The position numbers and the translations under genes were made by a program. From assembly GCA_918797485.1 (NCBI GenBank), contig CAKKNE010000003.1, positions 1,922,001-1,986,000 on the forward strand: a stretch of 64,000 nt of DNA. The letters are read 5' to 3'. Under the pieces are notes generated by a model. That model was not told where the DNA came from. It saw only the letters and a list, made by a program, of their open reading frames with translations, and made no database searches. This DNA comes from Pelagomonas calceolata (lineage: Eukaryota > Sar > Pelagophyceae > Pelagomonadales > Pelagomonadaceae). Numbering within the stretch: position 1 is the first letter of the stretch; each line of letters opens with the position of its first letter. Below are positions 25,042-35,275 of this stretch, piece after piece.

Positions 25042-27639
25042 ATGAGCAGCCCAAGGAGGCCCCAACTCAAGAACTCGAAGGACATCAAGGAGCCGCCCGC
25101 GGAACGGTTTCTAAGGGCGCTGTCCGGCGACCTCAGTGAGTCGCCCGCAGTATCGCCGGATTCGAAGGGCCCCACTCCGCAAGGCTCCAACCCAGCACGA
25201 TGGGATAGAAGGAGTTATGGCGAGAACGCGACGTCATCATCGCGACGGAGCGCTGGTTCTCGCACACCTTCTTCTGGCCGCCTCTCGACGGCATCGTCGC
25301 GACGACCATCGATGGCCCGACTCGAGAGGCAAAAAAGTATCCATACGCTAGTCCAAGAACAGCTCGAGGAGGAGGACGAGAACGAAGACGACGAGGACCC
25401 GGACCCGGCCAGTTGGGGCCACCAGATCCAGGGCTTTACGGAGGACTATCACCACAGGATCGTGATGCATCCCTCGGCGCCGTGGCGGGTCAACTGGGAC
25501 ATTTTCATGCTAGGGATGATCGTCTATGTCATGTTGGTGGCGCCCTTTGAATTGACATTTATCAGCGAGAGGATGTACAAGAACAATTCGAACATCACGC
25601 TGTTCGTGATCAATAGATTTGTTGATTTCCTATTCGTCGTGGACTTTGTCATGCAGTTCCTGACGGCTTATGTGGATGAGAAGGGCCAGTGGGTCAAGCA
25701 TTTGTTATTTGATGACCAGGGCGTCTGGAAGAAGTCTATCACGTGCAACTACTTGACGTCATGGTTCTTTATCGATCTGATCAGTATCTTCCCCTGGTGG
25801 TGTCTGGATGTGCGGCAGGGTGGGTTTTTGAGATTGGTGAGGTTAGCACGATTGTTTAAGCTTTTGAGAGTGGTCAAGTCGCCTAGAATAGTAGCGAGGG
25901 TGATGAAGCACCTGTCGATCTCGACGCGATCTCAAACCGTGTGCACCTACATAGCTTTGTTATTATTCACGATCCATCTCTCAGCATGTGGATTGAGACT
26001 CATCACGGGCATGGCCATGGAGAACCGCCAAGCAGACAATTGCTACAAAGAAGAAGATTCACCGAACGTCGACGGCGTCGACGGCTTCGGCCCCGACGAG
26101 GACTGCCCGAACACCTACCTCACGCACCAGAACACGTGGCGCGACGGCGTCTGGGCCCAGTACACGAGCGCGGTGGTCTGGTCCTTCACGGCGATGAACG
26201 GAGAAGCTGTTTTTGTCAATCACGCCGAGGGCGTGCTGGGCTTCGTCATGATGTTGGTGGGGTGCATCATGATCGCTTTTTTGCTCGGGGATTTAGCTAA
26301 TGTCATGAGCAACATGGACCCCGTGAAGAACATGCACAAGCAAACTCTAGACTCATTAAATGACTACATGCATGCCGCTGGGTATAGTAGGGAGACTCGC
26401 ATCCAATTGAGGGAATATGTGATGCTGAGCGAACCTATATTTAGATACAACTACTACAACCAGCTCCTAGATCGATTGAGTCCCTCTTTGCAAGCCTTGG
26501 TGGCCAAAAAGGACTATGGTAAGATCATTGATAAGATCCCGTTTTTCGCCTATGCCTGCCACAAGTTCTACGACATCAACCCCGGCGACATTGTCAGGGC
26601 ACGAGCGAAGCGCATCAAAGGCAAGACGGGCTTCGAGTGGTCCGATCGGAGGGCTGTCGTCGTGGCCGTTACTCCTGAATTGAAGTTTGACTTGAAGTAT
26701 ATTGACTTGCCCGGTGAGCCGGTGGAACGGGATGTGAAGTTCTCGCGGTTGCAGCTAGATGAGTACTTATTGGGTGAGGGGCCTTATCAAATTAGCATCA
26801 GTGAAAGAGTACAAAGGCTACCCTTCCAGAAGAACTTGATCATGTTCAAGATCGCTAGAAGTTTGAGGATGCAGCTGCGCATGGACGGCGAAGCTGTTGT
26901 GTTCTCCAATGTCTCTATAAATGACGTGCTCTATGCCGTCAAAAGTGGTTCAGTACTGCTATTCGGCCATGACCCCTTCAAGCCCTACAAACTCAAACGA
27001 GTAGGAGAAAAAGGCTTTTTTGGCGACGACATTGCCATGCTCATCTCCAGTGTGTCAGATAAACCCAACAAGTTCGTCACGCGAAAATACAGCGCCCATT
27101 GTACTCGTATTACACATGTCTACACGTTGCAAGCGCTGGACTTTCATAGCATCCTCATCGACAAGGACCAGTTTCCTACGTTTAGGAAGTATGTGGCGCG
27201 ATATGGCATCTGGACTAGACTACGGTACGAGATCCTGGACGTGGTCAAACGAAAGCGGGAAGACGACCGGAGGCGAGCAGGGGCGTACACCGCGGTACCT
27301 GGCGCCCACCACCAGAAGTTCTTCGACGCGGCGAACGTGACACGAAGCCCGAAGAAGGGCATGGACCTCTTCAAGACCGTGCAAGAAGGGGCTCGGGGCT
27401 TCCAATCGACGGTCGAAAAAACGGTCAAGCAGACGGTCGAGGGCGCGCGCGGCGTCGTGCGTTCGGTGGATCGGTCGGCGTCCGCGCCTTCCGTCACAGC
27501 TTCTGAAAGGCGCATCACGACGTCGCCGCCGCCGCCGCCGCCGCCGACGCCCGAGGAGACGTCGATCACGGGCCGGTCGTCGCCTTCTTCCATTCAAAGC
27601 GAGGACGACGGCTTCGCCGACCGCGGCGACAACGCCTAA
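25042..27639 (+). CDS. Voltage-gated-like cation channel with cyclic-nucleotide-binding fold
   Basis: 865 residues, intronless. The cytosolic N-terminus is Ser/Arg-rich and ends in an acidic stretch. The membrane core has S1 (DIFMLGMIVYVMLVAPFEL), S2-S3 and a charged S4, FLRLVRLARLFKLLRVVK, near residues 256-275. S5, a Cys-containing turret and a pore helix (SAVVWSFTAMNGEAVF, near 376) follow. The pore reads TAMNGEAVF where potassium channels have GYGD or GFGN, so selectivity cannot be assigned. After S6 come a C-linker (NDYMHAAGYSRETRIQLREY) and an SH3/Tudor-like insert (PGDIVRARAKRIKGKTGFEW). A cNMP-like barrel follows (DVLYAVKSGSVLLFG, EKGFFGDDIAML). It belongs to the EAG/CNG/HCN superfamily. 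The C-terminus is disordered with a poly-Pro run. Confidence 0.88.
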   Translation: MSSPRRPQLKNSKDIKEPPAERFLRALSGDLSESPAVSPDSKGPTPQGSNPARWDRRSYGENATSSSRRSAGSRTPSSGRLSTASSRRPSMARLERQKSIHTLVQEQLEEEDENEDDEDPDPASWGHQIQGFTEDYHHRIVMHPSAPWRVNWDIFMLGMIVYVMLVAPFELTFISERMYKNNSNITLFVINRFVDFLFVVDFVMQFLTAYVDEKGQWVKHLLFDDQGVWKKSITCNYLTSWFFIDLISIFPWWCLDVRQGGFLRLVRLARLFKLLRVVKSPRIVARVMKHLSISTRSQTVCTYIALLLFTIHLSACGLRLITGMAMENRQADNCYKEEDSPNVDGVDGFGPDEDCPNTYLTHQNTWRDGVWAQYTSAVVWSFTAMNGEAVFVNHAEGVLGFVMMLVGCIMIAFLLGDLANVMSNMDPVKNMHKQTLDSLNDYMHAAGYSRETRIQLREYVMLSEPIFRYNYYNQLLDRLSPSLQALVAKKDYGKIIDKIPFFAYACHKFYDINPGDIVRARAKRIKGKTGFEWSDRRAVVVAVTPELKFDLKYIDLPGEPVERDVKFSRLQLDEYLLGEGPYQISISERVQRLPFQKNLIMFKIARSLRMQLRMDGEAVVFSNVSINDVLYAVKSGSVLLFGHDPFKPYKLKRVGEKGFFGDDIAMLISSVSDKPNKFVTRKYSAHCTRITHVYTLQALDFHSILIDKDQFPTFRKYVARYGIWTRLRYEILDVVKRKREDDRRRAGAYTAVPGAHHQKFFDAANVTRSPKKGMDLFKTVQEGARGFQSTVEKTVKQTVEGARGVVRSVDRSASAPSVTASERRITTSPPPPPPPTPEETSITGRSSPSSIQSEDDGFADRGDNA

Positions 27640-27650
27640 CTAATTCATTT

Positions 27651-27851
27651 TTGAGACACACATTACAAGCTCGTGGTCCCACTCCTGCGCCGGCCCCGGC
27701 GCCGGCCCCGGCGCCCGCCGCGCCGACGGGCAAGGTCTCCGCGAAGGACACGCAGGTCGGCCTCTCCTCGGGGCTCGTGAACACGGCCGCCGGCGCCACT
27801 TCCGGCGACGACGTCGCGGGGGCGCTCCGGGCGGCGCGCCGCTCGAAGTGA
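27651..27851 (+). CDS. Short open frame, possibly a last exon of the channel gene
   Basis: In the gap between the channel stop and the FG-GAP gene, one plus-strand frame reads as a Pro/Ala repeat, then TGKVSAKDTQVGLSSGLV and GDDVAGALRAARRSK before a stop. This looks like a real protein tail, not random sequence, but no promoter or independent start context is seen. It could be joined to the channel by an unrecognised intron, or be a leftover exon. The Pro-Ala codons form a small repeat of CCGGCGCCGGCC units. Confidence 0.3.
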   Translation: MRHTLQARGPTPAPAPAPAPAPAAPTGKVSAKDTQVGLSSGLVNTAAGATSGDDVAGALRAARRSK

Positions 27852-27865
27852 GCGGTGCGCGGGGA

Positions 27866-30319
27866 CTAAGTGCTAATTGCGACAGCCTCATCATCGACAT
27901 AGTCGTCATCATACAAATACGAGTAGCTACTCGCGTTGCTAGGTGGCACAGTTGCGACATCACCATCATCATCATAGTCGTCATCATACAAATACGAGTA
28001 TGAGTATGAGTAGCTGTTTTTGTGGGAAAAATCCAGGAAAACAAACTCCGGCGCCGTAGATGTCCCCGTGTTTTCGATGTAGATGAGCTTGCCACTTTCT
28101 TTGCCCACCACGAGGTCCAGATCGCCTGCGAGAGACACGAAGGGTGCGGTGACAAATTTCTATCGATCGACGGACGCGGTTTGCGCGTGCCGTCGCCGTC
28201 GATGTCTCCGAGCGCGGGCTTGCTGTTATCGCCGCCGACGTCGATGCCGTGCAAGGGGTTCGCACTTCCGGTCCGTTGCACGAATTTGGGCGCCGTAGAC
28301 GTCCCGGTGTTCTCGATGTAGATGAGCGAGCCATACGAGTCGCCCACGACAAGGTCCAGATCGCCTGCGGGAGCCACAAAATTGTGCAGTCGCAGCTTAT
28401 CGGTCGATGGACGCGGGTTGCGTGTGCCGTCGCCGTCGAGATCTCCGAGCGCGGGGGCGCTGGCATCGCCGACGTCGATGCCGTCCAAGGGGTTCGCGCT
28501 TCCGGTCCTCGCCACGAAAACCGGCGCCGTAGTCGTCCCGGTGTTCTCGACGTAGTTGAGGTCGCCATCGGACGCTCCCCCTTCGCCCACTACGAGGTCC
28601 AGGTCGCCTGCGCGAGACACAAAACATGCGGTCGCAGTTTATCGATCGACGGACACGGTCTGCGCGTACCGTCGCCGTCCAGGTCTCCGAGCGCGGGGGC
28701 GCTGGAATCGCCGACGTCGATGCCGTCCAAGGGGTTCGCGCTTCCGGTCCGTTGCACGAACACCGGCACCGTTGACGTCCCGGTGTTCTCAATGTAGGTG
28801 AGCTTGCCACCTTCTTCGCCCACGACGAGGTCCAGGTCGCCTGCGGTAGACACAAAGCGTGCGGTTGCAGTTTATCGATCGACGGACGCGGTCGGAGCGT
28901 GCCGTCGTTGTCGAAATCTGCGAGCGCGGGGCGGCTGATATCGCCGACGTCGATGCCGGCGAAGGGATTCTTGCTTCCGGTCCTCTGCACGAAAACCGGC
29001 GCCGTAGACGTCCCGGTGTTCTCGATGTAGATGAGCAGGCCATTTATATTGCCAACTACGAGGTCCAGGTCACCTGCGGTAGACACAAAACGTGCGGTTG
29101 CAGTTTATCGATCGACGGACACGGTCTGAGCGTGCCGTCGTTGTCGATATCGGAGAACGCGGGGGCGCTGAATTGGCCGACGTCGATGCCGGCGAAGGGA
29201 TTCGCGCTTCCGATCCTTTGCACGAACACCGGCGCCGTAGACGTCCCGGTGTTCTCGATGTAGGTGAGCCAGGTATTCCATTCGCCCTCTACGTAGGTAG
29301 TCTCTCCCACTACGATGTCCAGGTCGCCTGCGCGAGAAACGTAAAGTGTGGTCGCAGTCTCTCGATCGACGGACGCAGTCTGAGCGTGCCGTCGCCGTCG
29401 ATGTCTCCGAGCGCGGGGGAGCTCCATTCGCTGACGTCGATGCCATCGAAGGGGTTCGCGCTTCCGGTCCTTGCCACAAACACCGGCGCCGTAGACGTCC
29501 CGGTGTTCTCCATGTAGGTGAGGGTGAGCTCGCCGTATCGTTCGCCCACCACGAGGTCCAGGTCGCCTGCGAGCGACACAAAACGTGAGATCGCAGTTTA
29601 TCGATTCATGGACACCGTCTGAGCGTGCCGTCACCGTCGAGGTCTCCGAGCGCTGGCCTGCTGAAAGAGCCAGCGTCGATGCCGTCGAAGGGCCCATTCG
29701 CCGTCACCGCCAGGAATCTGTGCGTGTTGCCCCAGCAGGCGGATGAAGTCTGAAGCCGGCAGTACGGCATCGCATCTACTGTCGGCGCGTACTCGTAGGG
29801 CAATGGCGTGGGCGTTGGCGCAAAGGTCATTGACGGAGCGGCAGTTGTTGGCGCTCCGGTTGGCGACTGCGTTGACGGCTCCGGCGTAGAGGGTGCTGCG
29901 GACGGCGCCGGCGTGATGGTCGGCGCGAACGTGCCACCAGCAAGACCACCACCGCACGCGCAACACTGCTCGCTCGCCGTGAAGTCCGTGTCGTCGTAGT
30001 CGCCGCAACCATCGGGGTTGTCGTCATACCAATCCGTGCACGTATCGCCGTACTCGTCTTCGGTCGAATCGTCGTTCCCGCAGTCGTCGAGCCGCCGCCG
30101 CGTCATCCCCGGGACATCGGCCCGAGGCCCTTTACTACTGAAGCGAGCAGCGCCTCGCGCCGCCGCCGCGCTGACCAAGCCCTCTGAGACTAGCAGATTG
30201 CCAACGACTGGCGTGTGCCAGGACGAGAACCCCACCGAGATGCCGCGCGCAGGGACTGCCGAAGTGAGAAGCAGCGCGCCGACGAGGCAGCATCGCAAAA
30301 TGGCTGCCCTGTTGCTCAT
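27866..30319 (-). CDS. Secreted FG-GAP/VCBS-repeat protein with seven equivalent introns
   Basis: Proposed exons (minus strand): 30319-29629, 29566-29390, 29327-29136, 29073-28903, 28840-28670, 28607-28428, 28364-28191 and 28125-27866, giving 671 residues. A signal peptide (MSNRAAILRCCLVGALLLTS) is followed by an acidic Cys-rich module (CGNDDSTEDEYGDTC, CGDYDD, EQCCACGGG), a Thr/Ala/Pro linker and seven or eight FG-GAP repeats of about 57-64 residues. Each has APVFVQRTGSANPFDGIDVG and GDLDGDGDLDLVVGE-type calcium loops. Every loop is split by an intron of 62-65 bases at the same codon. Six introns start with GC (GCACGC or GCACAC) and one with GT (GTACGC); all end in CAG. The tail has a YSYSYLYDDDYDDDG repeat. 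It probably works at the cell surface in adhesion. Confidence 0.78.
28126..29628 (-). repeat. Tandem array of an exon-intron unit (about 235-255 bp)
   Basis: The unit is one FG-GAP exon plus one intron. Introns lie at 28126-28190, 28365-28427, 28608-28669, 28841-28902, 29074-29135, 29328-29389 and 29567-29628. The intron sequences are themselves alike (shared GTCCGTCGATCGATAAACTG and TTTTGTGTC segments), so intron and exon were copied together. The array is the product of repeated tandem duplication inside the gene. Confidence 0.85.
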
Positions 30320-30630
30320 GGCAGCAGCACGTCTTAAAGCTGGGCTGCGACCGTCGTCGTGTGCGTGATGGGGAGTGAGTACTCCAACGCGTCGGTGCGC
30401 AGCGTTATTGGAATTTGTTGGGCAGCTCACGTTGCGGAGAGCAGCTAGCTCGCCGCTGCTCTCAAAAAAAAAAAACGGTTGAAGTTCAACGGCGCCAATG
30501 GCTCCCCGCGCGACACGCGATGTCTCTCCGCGCGGGACTCGGCCAAGTAGTCCTAGCACCGACGGGCATATTAAATCAGTCTCGATGCGACGCCGTCGGA
30601 GGTGACGTCGTGAGAGGCTACCGCACAGCA
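30320..30630. other. Intergenic region upstream of the FG-GAP gene
   Basis: 311 bases between two minus-strand genes. An A-run of 12 is at 30466-30477. Neither the CTAG palindrome nor AAAACGGGTTTT is present. No gene seen. Confidence 0.5.
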
Positions 30631-31674
30631 TTACACATATTCTATCCTCTCATGGTCCCACGCGTTTCCGAGGCGCGGCGACGGCGTGAGGCTCTTCGCG
30701 AGCCTCCGCAGGCACTTTGATTTGAGCACTACGGCGCGCGGTTCCAGGGCCGCGCCGAGCGATCGCGCGAGGGCGAGGGCGTCCAAAGTACCGTCCGCGC
30801 CGGAAAGGCCGCCGACGTCCACAAATACGGCATCCCAGGGGCCCTCTGCCGCGAGGCCGCCCACGCCCCAGGCGTCGCCGACCCTGAAGTCAATTGTCGG
30901 GTGTTGTCCCTTTGCCGACGCAATAATTGAGGGCCCAACGTCAACCCCCATCGCGTAGCCGCCGGGACCGACCGCCTCGGCGAGGATAGCAGTAGTGGTA
31001 CCGAAGTGGCACCCCAACTCTAGGATGCGATCTCCGGGCCGGACCACGGTCTCGATGCAGTTCCGGTACTCGCGCACGCCCCTCGCGCCGACTATCACGG
31101 GTTGCGCTTCGTAGATGCGTGTTTCGTCGAGGCTGGGCCGTTCGTCGTGCATTTGTAGTATGCGGGCGATGCGTTCCAAATCGTCTCCAGCGGCCAGTCT
31201 CCCGGCAAGTGTAGCTAGCGCTGAGGAGCGAACGAGGACTGTGGGCGGCGTTTCTTGGCGCCGCCGCAGCGCCTCGCAGAGCGCCAGCGTATCGAGCGGC
31301 AGGTCGAAGCCGAGCAGAGCCGCCGCGTCGACGACGACGCAATCGAAGCATTCGTCTGGTCGCAGGACTGCCGTGACGTCGCCAGCACGCGTCAGTGGGC
31401 GAAAGTCGGTCACCGCATCGCTCTGAAAGAGCTCTCGCCTGCTCCGCGACTCTTTGCGCGGCACGTCCACACTCACGACGCGATTCGCGAGACGGTTGAG
31501 CATCTCAATTTGACTTCCAAGCGCCAGCCCGGCACACAGCACACGGTCACCATCACTTATCAGCTGTGGAGCCACCCGTTCGAGCTCGCGCGCCGACGGT
31601 GCTGCAATTATGCCTGTCGGAGCGTGCAAAGCTGCAGCGAGGCCTAGCGCGCAAAGGAGTAGCGCATGCATCAT
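30631..31674 (-). CDS. SAM-dependent methyltransferase-like protein with N-terminal targeting sequence
   Basis: 347 residues from the double ATG at 31674/31671. The N-terminus MMHALLLCALGLAAALHAPTG is a signal peptide whose end resembles a plastid ASAFAP site (ALHAPT), so a plastid or secreted location is possible. Residues about 210-340 form a class I methyltransferase fold: GDRILELGCHFGTTTAILAE (SAM-binding loop), AMGVDVGPSIIASAK and WDAVFVDVGGLSGADGTLD. The first half (RVLCAGLALGSQIEMLNRL, DCVVVDAAALLGFDLPLD) looks like a second, degenerate copy of the same fold. The family transfers methyl groups from SAM; the acceptor cannot be told. It is divergent from the GH95 gene. Confidence 0.72.
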   Translation of the reverse strand: MMHALLLCALGLAAALHAPTGIIAAPSARELERVAPQLISDGDRVLCAGLALGSQIEMLNRLANRVVSVDVPRKESRSRRELFQSDAVTDFRPLTRAGDVTAVLRPDECFDCVVVDAAALLGFDLPLDTLALCEALRRRQETPPTVLVRSSALATLAGRLAAGDDLERIARILQMHDERPSLDETRIYEAQPVIVGARGVREYRNCIETVVRPGDRILELGCHFGTTTAILAEAVGPGGYAMGVDVGPSIIASAKGQHPTIDFRVGDAWGVGGLAAEGPWDAVFVDVGGLSGADGTLDALALARSLGAALEPRAVVLKSKCLRRLAKSLTPSPRLGNAWDHERIEYV

Positions 31675-31764
31675 GGGGCGGAAGCAGGCATCAGTACGAG
31701 TGCACGAGAGCGTCTGGGCGAGCGTTGCGCTGGTCTAGGGCCCTTTCAGCAGGCCTGGCTGCTT

Positions 31765-31787
31765 GCTAGTGTGTTACAGCCGCTAGC
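31765..31787. promoter_or_regulatory. CTAG palindrome between methyltransferase and GH95 genes
   Basis: GCTAGTGTGTTAC followed by AGC and CGCTAGC. It is 90 bases before the methyltransferase ATG and 165 bases before the GH95 ATG at 31953. Confidence 0.65.
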
Positions 31788-31952
31788 TACGTTTTTTGTT
31801 TTTGCGGTTTTGCTGCCGACCAGCGGCTGTGTGCATAGCAGGCATGCTCAGAAGGAAGCACTGATGCTCAAGGAGGCGTAGAGTTGTGCTCACCCAGTTC
31901 TAGCCCTCTGGCAGCGGTGCTCGCAGCTAGTTCGACAGGGAGCAAAGCCGGT

Positions 31953-34900
31953 ATGAAGCGCCGCGCAAGCGACGAGCGCTCGAAGCCGGTGTCGAGGCAG
32001 CAACGCCGCCGCCGATCAGGGCGGACAGGCCGCCTGTCATGCTTCCTCGCCGTATTAGCCTGCGGCCTCGTCTGCTACCTCGTCTCGGTCCTGCACCTCT
32101 TCCGCGCGCACGCCCCGCCGCCGCGCTACGTTGGTGCCGGGACCGCGGCGAAGATGCTGAGCGGCGCGTACGACGACGAACCCAAGCCGAAGCCGAAGCC
32201 ATCGATCATCCGACCGCCGCAGCCGAAGCAACCGCAGCCGCCGGCCGACACTTGTGATACGAAAAGATGGCGCAACGACACGGATCTCAAAGGTGGCGAC
32301 CTCAAGGGCGGCATGCGCGCCGCTTCCAATCCAGCGGCGTGCTGCGCCCTGTGTCTGCGAAACAAGGACTGCGTCGCGTGGACCATGGCCGAGCACTGCT
32401 GGTTGAAGGGTGTCGTCGTGCCGATGCGGGGAGGACACAACGGCCTCGTCTCCGGCTTGATACCGAACCGCAAGCCGACGCAGCGCAAACCGCCGGCCCC
32501 GTGGGTCGGCACGACGCCGCAGGAGCGGCGAAGAGCGCGCAAGCAACCCTATGCATGCGACACGACCAGTACGGAGTTCGATGGCGAGCGCTACCTCACA
32601 GCAACAACACCGGCGCTCGACTGGTCCGAGGCCTATCCATTAGGCGACGGGTCCCTCGGGTCTTTGATTGGGGGCGAGCCGTTCGTCGGTCGAATACCTC
32701 TCGCGGAAGAGGGCCTCGTGCAGACCAGAAAATTCGTGGAGGGGCGCCACGCGGCCGAGCGCGCCCAGGGCGACAAATTACGGGCGCAGCGCAAGCAGCA
32801 AAAGAAGGAGACGGCCGAGGACCGGCTCTGGGCCGCGCGGCCCGCGACGCCGTTGCTAGCCTTTGGCGAGGCTCGCGCCGCGTTACTCGCCGGTGATAGT
32901 GTGAAGGCCCACCAATTGTCACGGTGGCTCGACGGGGGCCCCGTCGCGGCCTTCGAGGGGCTGGCGACGCTGTGGTATCTGGTTGATGTTCCCACGGTCA
33001 CAATGCCAGTCCTGCCTACACCCAAAGTCACGGGGAAGAACCGCAAACCGGCGCCGCCGAGGAAGCCTTCCCTGTCACAGATCTTCGCACACAACGGCCG
33101 GCAGAAGACCTTCGAGGGATTTGAGAGAAGCCTGGACGTGGACCAAGGTGTGTATCACAGTACTTTCGCCACAAATACGTCACAACATGCAAGGGAGGGC
33201 TGGGCGTCGCGACCCGACCGCGTCACTGTTTTAAAATTTGACTGTTCGACGACATGCGCGTTGCATTTCGGCCTTGATCGTTCTACAAGAGCGGTCCCGA
33301 AATTGTATCAGGCACCCGAGGCCGACGTTTTTGTATTAGCGAGTCCCCCATCTGTCGATGACGTGGCCTTCGCGGCGTGCGCCGTCGCCGTCGGTCCCGA
33401 ACCTATCATTCTTGATTTGCAAGAGAAGCCACTCGAGACGTACGTGTCGCGCTCAGCTTCTGATACGACGGTGTTACTCATCGCGGGCGTGACCGGAAAT
33501 GACCCCGAGAACGAGTGTTTGGACAGACTAGTCAAGGCGGCGTCGCTCGGCTATACTGAACTGAAAAGACGAAGAGACTACGACATGCAACAAACTCTGG
33601 CCAAGGCCACGCTCTCATTGCATGACACGAGGGGAGGCGACACTTTGAATAGAATAGAGCGCTTGGGCCAAGCATGCGACAATGCCACTACCATAAAAGA
33701 TCCAGGCTTGTTCGCCCTCGCCTTCAGGCACGCTAGGTACCTACTCTGGTCGTCCTCAAGGCAGGACTCCCTACCAGCGAACCTCCAGGGCGTCTGGGCC
33801 GACGGTCTACGCGCCCCTTGGAACGGCGACTACCATTTAAATATAAATCTCCAGATGACTTATTGGGCGTCGTCTTCATCTAACTTAGGTGACAGCGCTT
33901 CGGTGTTGGCGCCGTTTTTGAAGGGTCTCGTGTCCAAGGGCGAAACGACGGCCAAAGACTGGTATGGTGTAGAGAAAGGGTGGGTCGCCCACGGCTATAC
34001 GGATAGGTGGCGCGATTCAAGAGCTTTGGGCGAGAACAAGTGGGCGTTGTGTGTCACCTGCGGCGCCTGGGCGGCGTTGCAGTTAGTTGATGTTTCTGAG
34101 GACGACCCTGCATCCACCGAAAAGTTGCGGGACGCTTTGTCTGTTCTACAAGGTGTGCTGGAGTTTTTTGACGACTATGCTATTGCTATTGATGATAAAA
34201 CGGCGGCAAAATTGGGACTACCATCGGCTTGTAAATTGACGGGGCCAACCACCTCTCCCGAGAACTCCTACCGCGTGTTATTGCAGAATGCATCACTACC
34301 AGGAGCCAAGAAGAAGTTCCCCGCTCGTTATAGGTGGGGCTTCGTTACTTTATCTCCTGCCATCGATATCGCTATTCTCAAACGGGTCTGCGACGCGTAC
34401 CGTGAGCTCTGCATGAGGTCAACTTGTGACAAAGCTTACGACGTCTGCGCGGCGCTGCCGAACGGCGGCCTACCCATGGTGCGAGATAAGCTGCTCGTCG
34501 AGTATCCAACGGAAAGCGGTCAAGCTGCGGACGGCGCCCACCGCCACTTTTCGGGCCTGTGGGCCCTCTACCCCGGGCGCCAGCTCTCGCCCTTCGATGC
34601 TTCCAGGGACACGTGGGACGCGGCCGTGCGGACCCTTCACTCAAAGCTCGCGGCGGGCTCGGGCCACACGGGCTGGTCCCGGGCCTGGGCGGCTTGTTTA
34701 GCGGCGCGGAGCTTGGACGGAGCATTGGTAGAAAAGCAGCTCGTCGCTCTTGTGTCGGACTTTTTTACCGCGTCGCTCTTCGGCACGCACCCGCCCCTGA
34801 AACCGACGTACAAGGACCAGGGCTGCCAGACGTGCTTTGTCCGGGACGAGCCGCCGCCAAGGCCTTTAGTCGGTGATATTGGCATGGTCACGAAGAGTGG

Positions 34901-35255
34901 CGACGTCTTTCAGTTGGACGGCAATCTGGGACTCTTGGCGGCGATTGTCGAGGCGTTATTACAGTCGCATCGGGGTTCGTTGACAGATGTGGAGCTTCAC
35001 TTACTACCGGCGCTGCCGCCGTCGTGGCGCGAGGGGTCCGTGAACGGGTTGCGGGCGCGCGGCGGCTTCGAGGTTGATTTATCGTGGTCCGACGGCGCGC
35101 CCACGAAAGTGCGGCTGCGCGGGTCGGGGACTGTGCGGTTGCGCTGGACTGGCCCTGAATTAGTTGGGGGCGACCACGCTTCCGTTGTTGATTTGAGGGG
35201 GACGCGGGTTCAGACTGTATCGGTGCGCGGGGAGGTTGTGTTGACTGTTGTGTAA
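31953..35255 (+). CDS. Membrane-anchored GH95-type glycosidase with PAN-like domain
   Basis: 1,100 residues from the ATG at 31953; the frame extends upstream only to a TTG. A basic cytosolic tail and a type II anchor ([21 protein letters not shown], about residues 30-50) are followed by a Lys/Pro linker. A Cys-rich PAN/Apple-like module spans about 98-150 ([20 protein letters not shown]). The rest is GH95: [19 protein letters not shown] near 220, [32 protein letters not shown] near 626 (the Asn pair that acts in catalysis in bacterial AfcA), TSPENSY near 766 (probable general-acid Glu), [17 protein letters not shown] near 903 and [20 protein letters not shown] near 986. GH95 enzymes are mainly alpha-L-fucosidases or alpha-galactosidases. 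Here it would act in the Golgi or at the surface on algal glycans. Confidence 0.85.
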   Translation: MKRRASDERSKPVSRQQRRRRSGRTGRLSCFLAVLACGLVCYLVSVLHLFRAHAPPPRYVGAGTAAKMLSGAYDDEPKPKPKPSIIRPPQPKQPQPPADTCDTKRWRNDTDLKGGDLKGGMRAASNPAACCALCLRNKDCVAWTMAEHCWLKGVVVPMRGGHNGLVSGLIPNRKPTQRKPPAPWVGTTPQERRRARKQPYACDTTSTEFDGERYLTATTPALDWSEAYPLGDGSLGSLIGGEPFVGRIPLAEEGLVQTRKFVEGRHAAERAQGDKLRAQRKQQKKETAEDRLWAARPATPLLAFGEARAALLAGDSVKAHQLSRWLDGGPVAAFEGLATLWYLVDVPTVTMPVLPTPKVTGKNRKPAPPRKPSLSQIFAHNGRQKTFEGFERSLDVDQGVYHSTFATNTSQHAREGWASRPDRVTVLKFDCSTTCALHFGLDRSTRAVPKLYQAPEADVFVLASPPSVDDVAFAACAVAVGPEPIILDLQEKPLETYVSRSASDTTVLLIAGVTGNDPENECLDRLVKAASLGYTELKRRRDYDMQQTLAKATLSLHDTRGGDTLNRIERLGQACDNATTIKDPGLFALAFRHARYLLWSSSRQDSLPANLQGVWADGLRAPWNGDYHLNINLQMTYWASSSSNLGDSASVLAPFLKGLVSKGETTAKDWYGVEKGWVAHGYTDRWRDSRALGENKWALCVTCGAWAALQLVDVSEDDPASTEKLRDALSVLQGVLEFFDDYAIAIDDKTAAKLGLPSACKLTGPTTSPENSYRVLLQNASLPGAKKKFPARYRWGFVTLSPAIDIAILKRVCDAYRELCMRSTCDKAYDVCAALPNGGLPMVRDKLLVEYPTESGQAADGAHRHFSGLWALYPGRQLSPFDASRDTWDAAVRTLHSKLAAGSGHTGWSRAWAACLAARSLDGALVEKQLVALVSDFFTASLFGTHPPLKPTYKDQGCQTCFVRDEPPPRPLVGDIGMVTKSGDVFQLDGNLGLLAAIVEALLQSHRGSLTDVELHLLPALPPSWREGSVNGLRARGGFEVDLSWSDGAPTKVRLRGSGTVRLRWTGPELVGGDHASVVDLRGTRVQTVSVRGEVVLTVV

Positions 35256-35275
35256 CTTGTTTGGAATTTAAGTGC

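Noticed and set aside
28126-29628. The repeat array as a CRISPR-like or satellite locus
   Set aside because: The units keep a reading frame coding for FG-GAP repeats and conserved splice ends, so it is a gene with duplicated exons.
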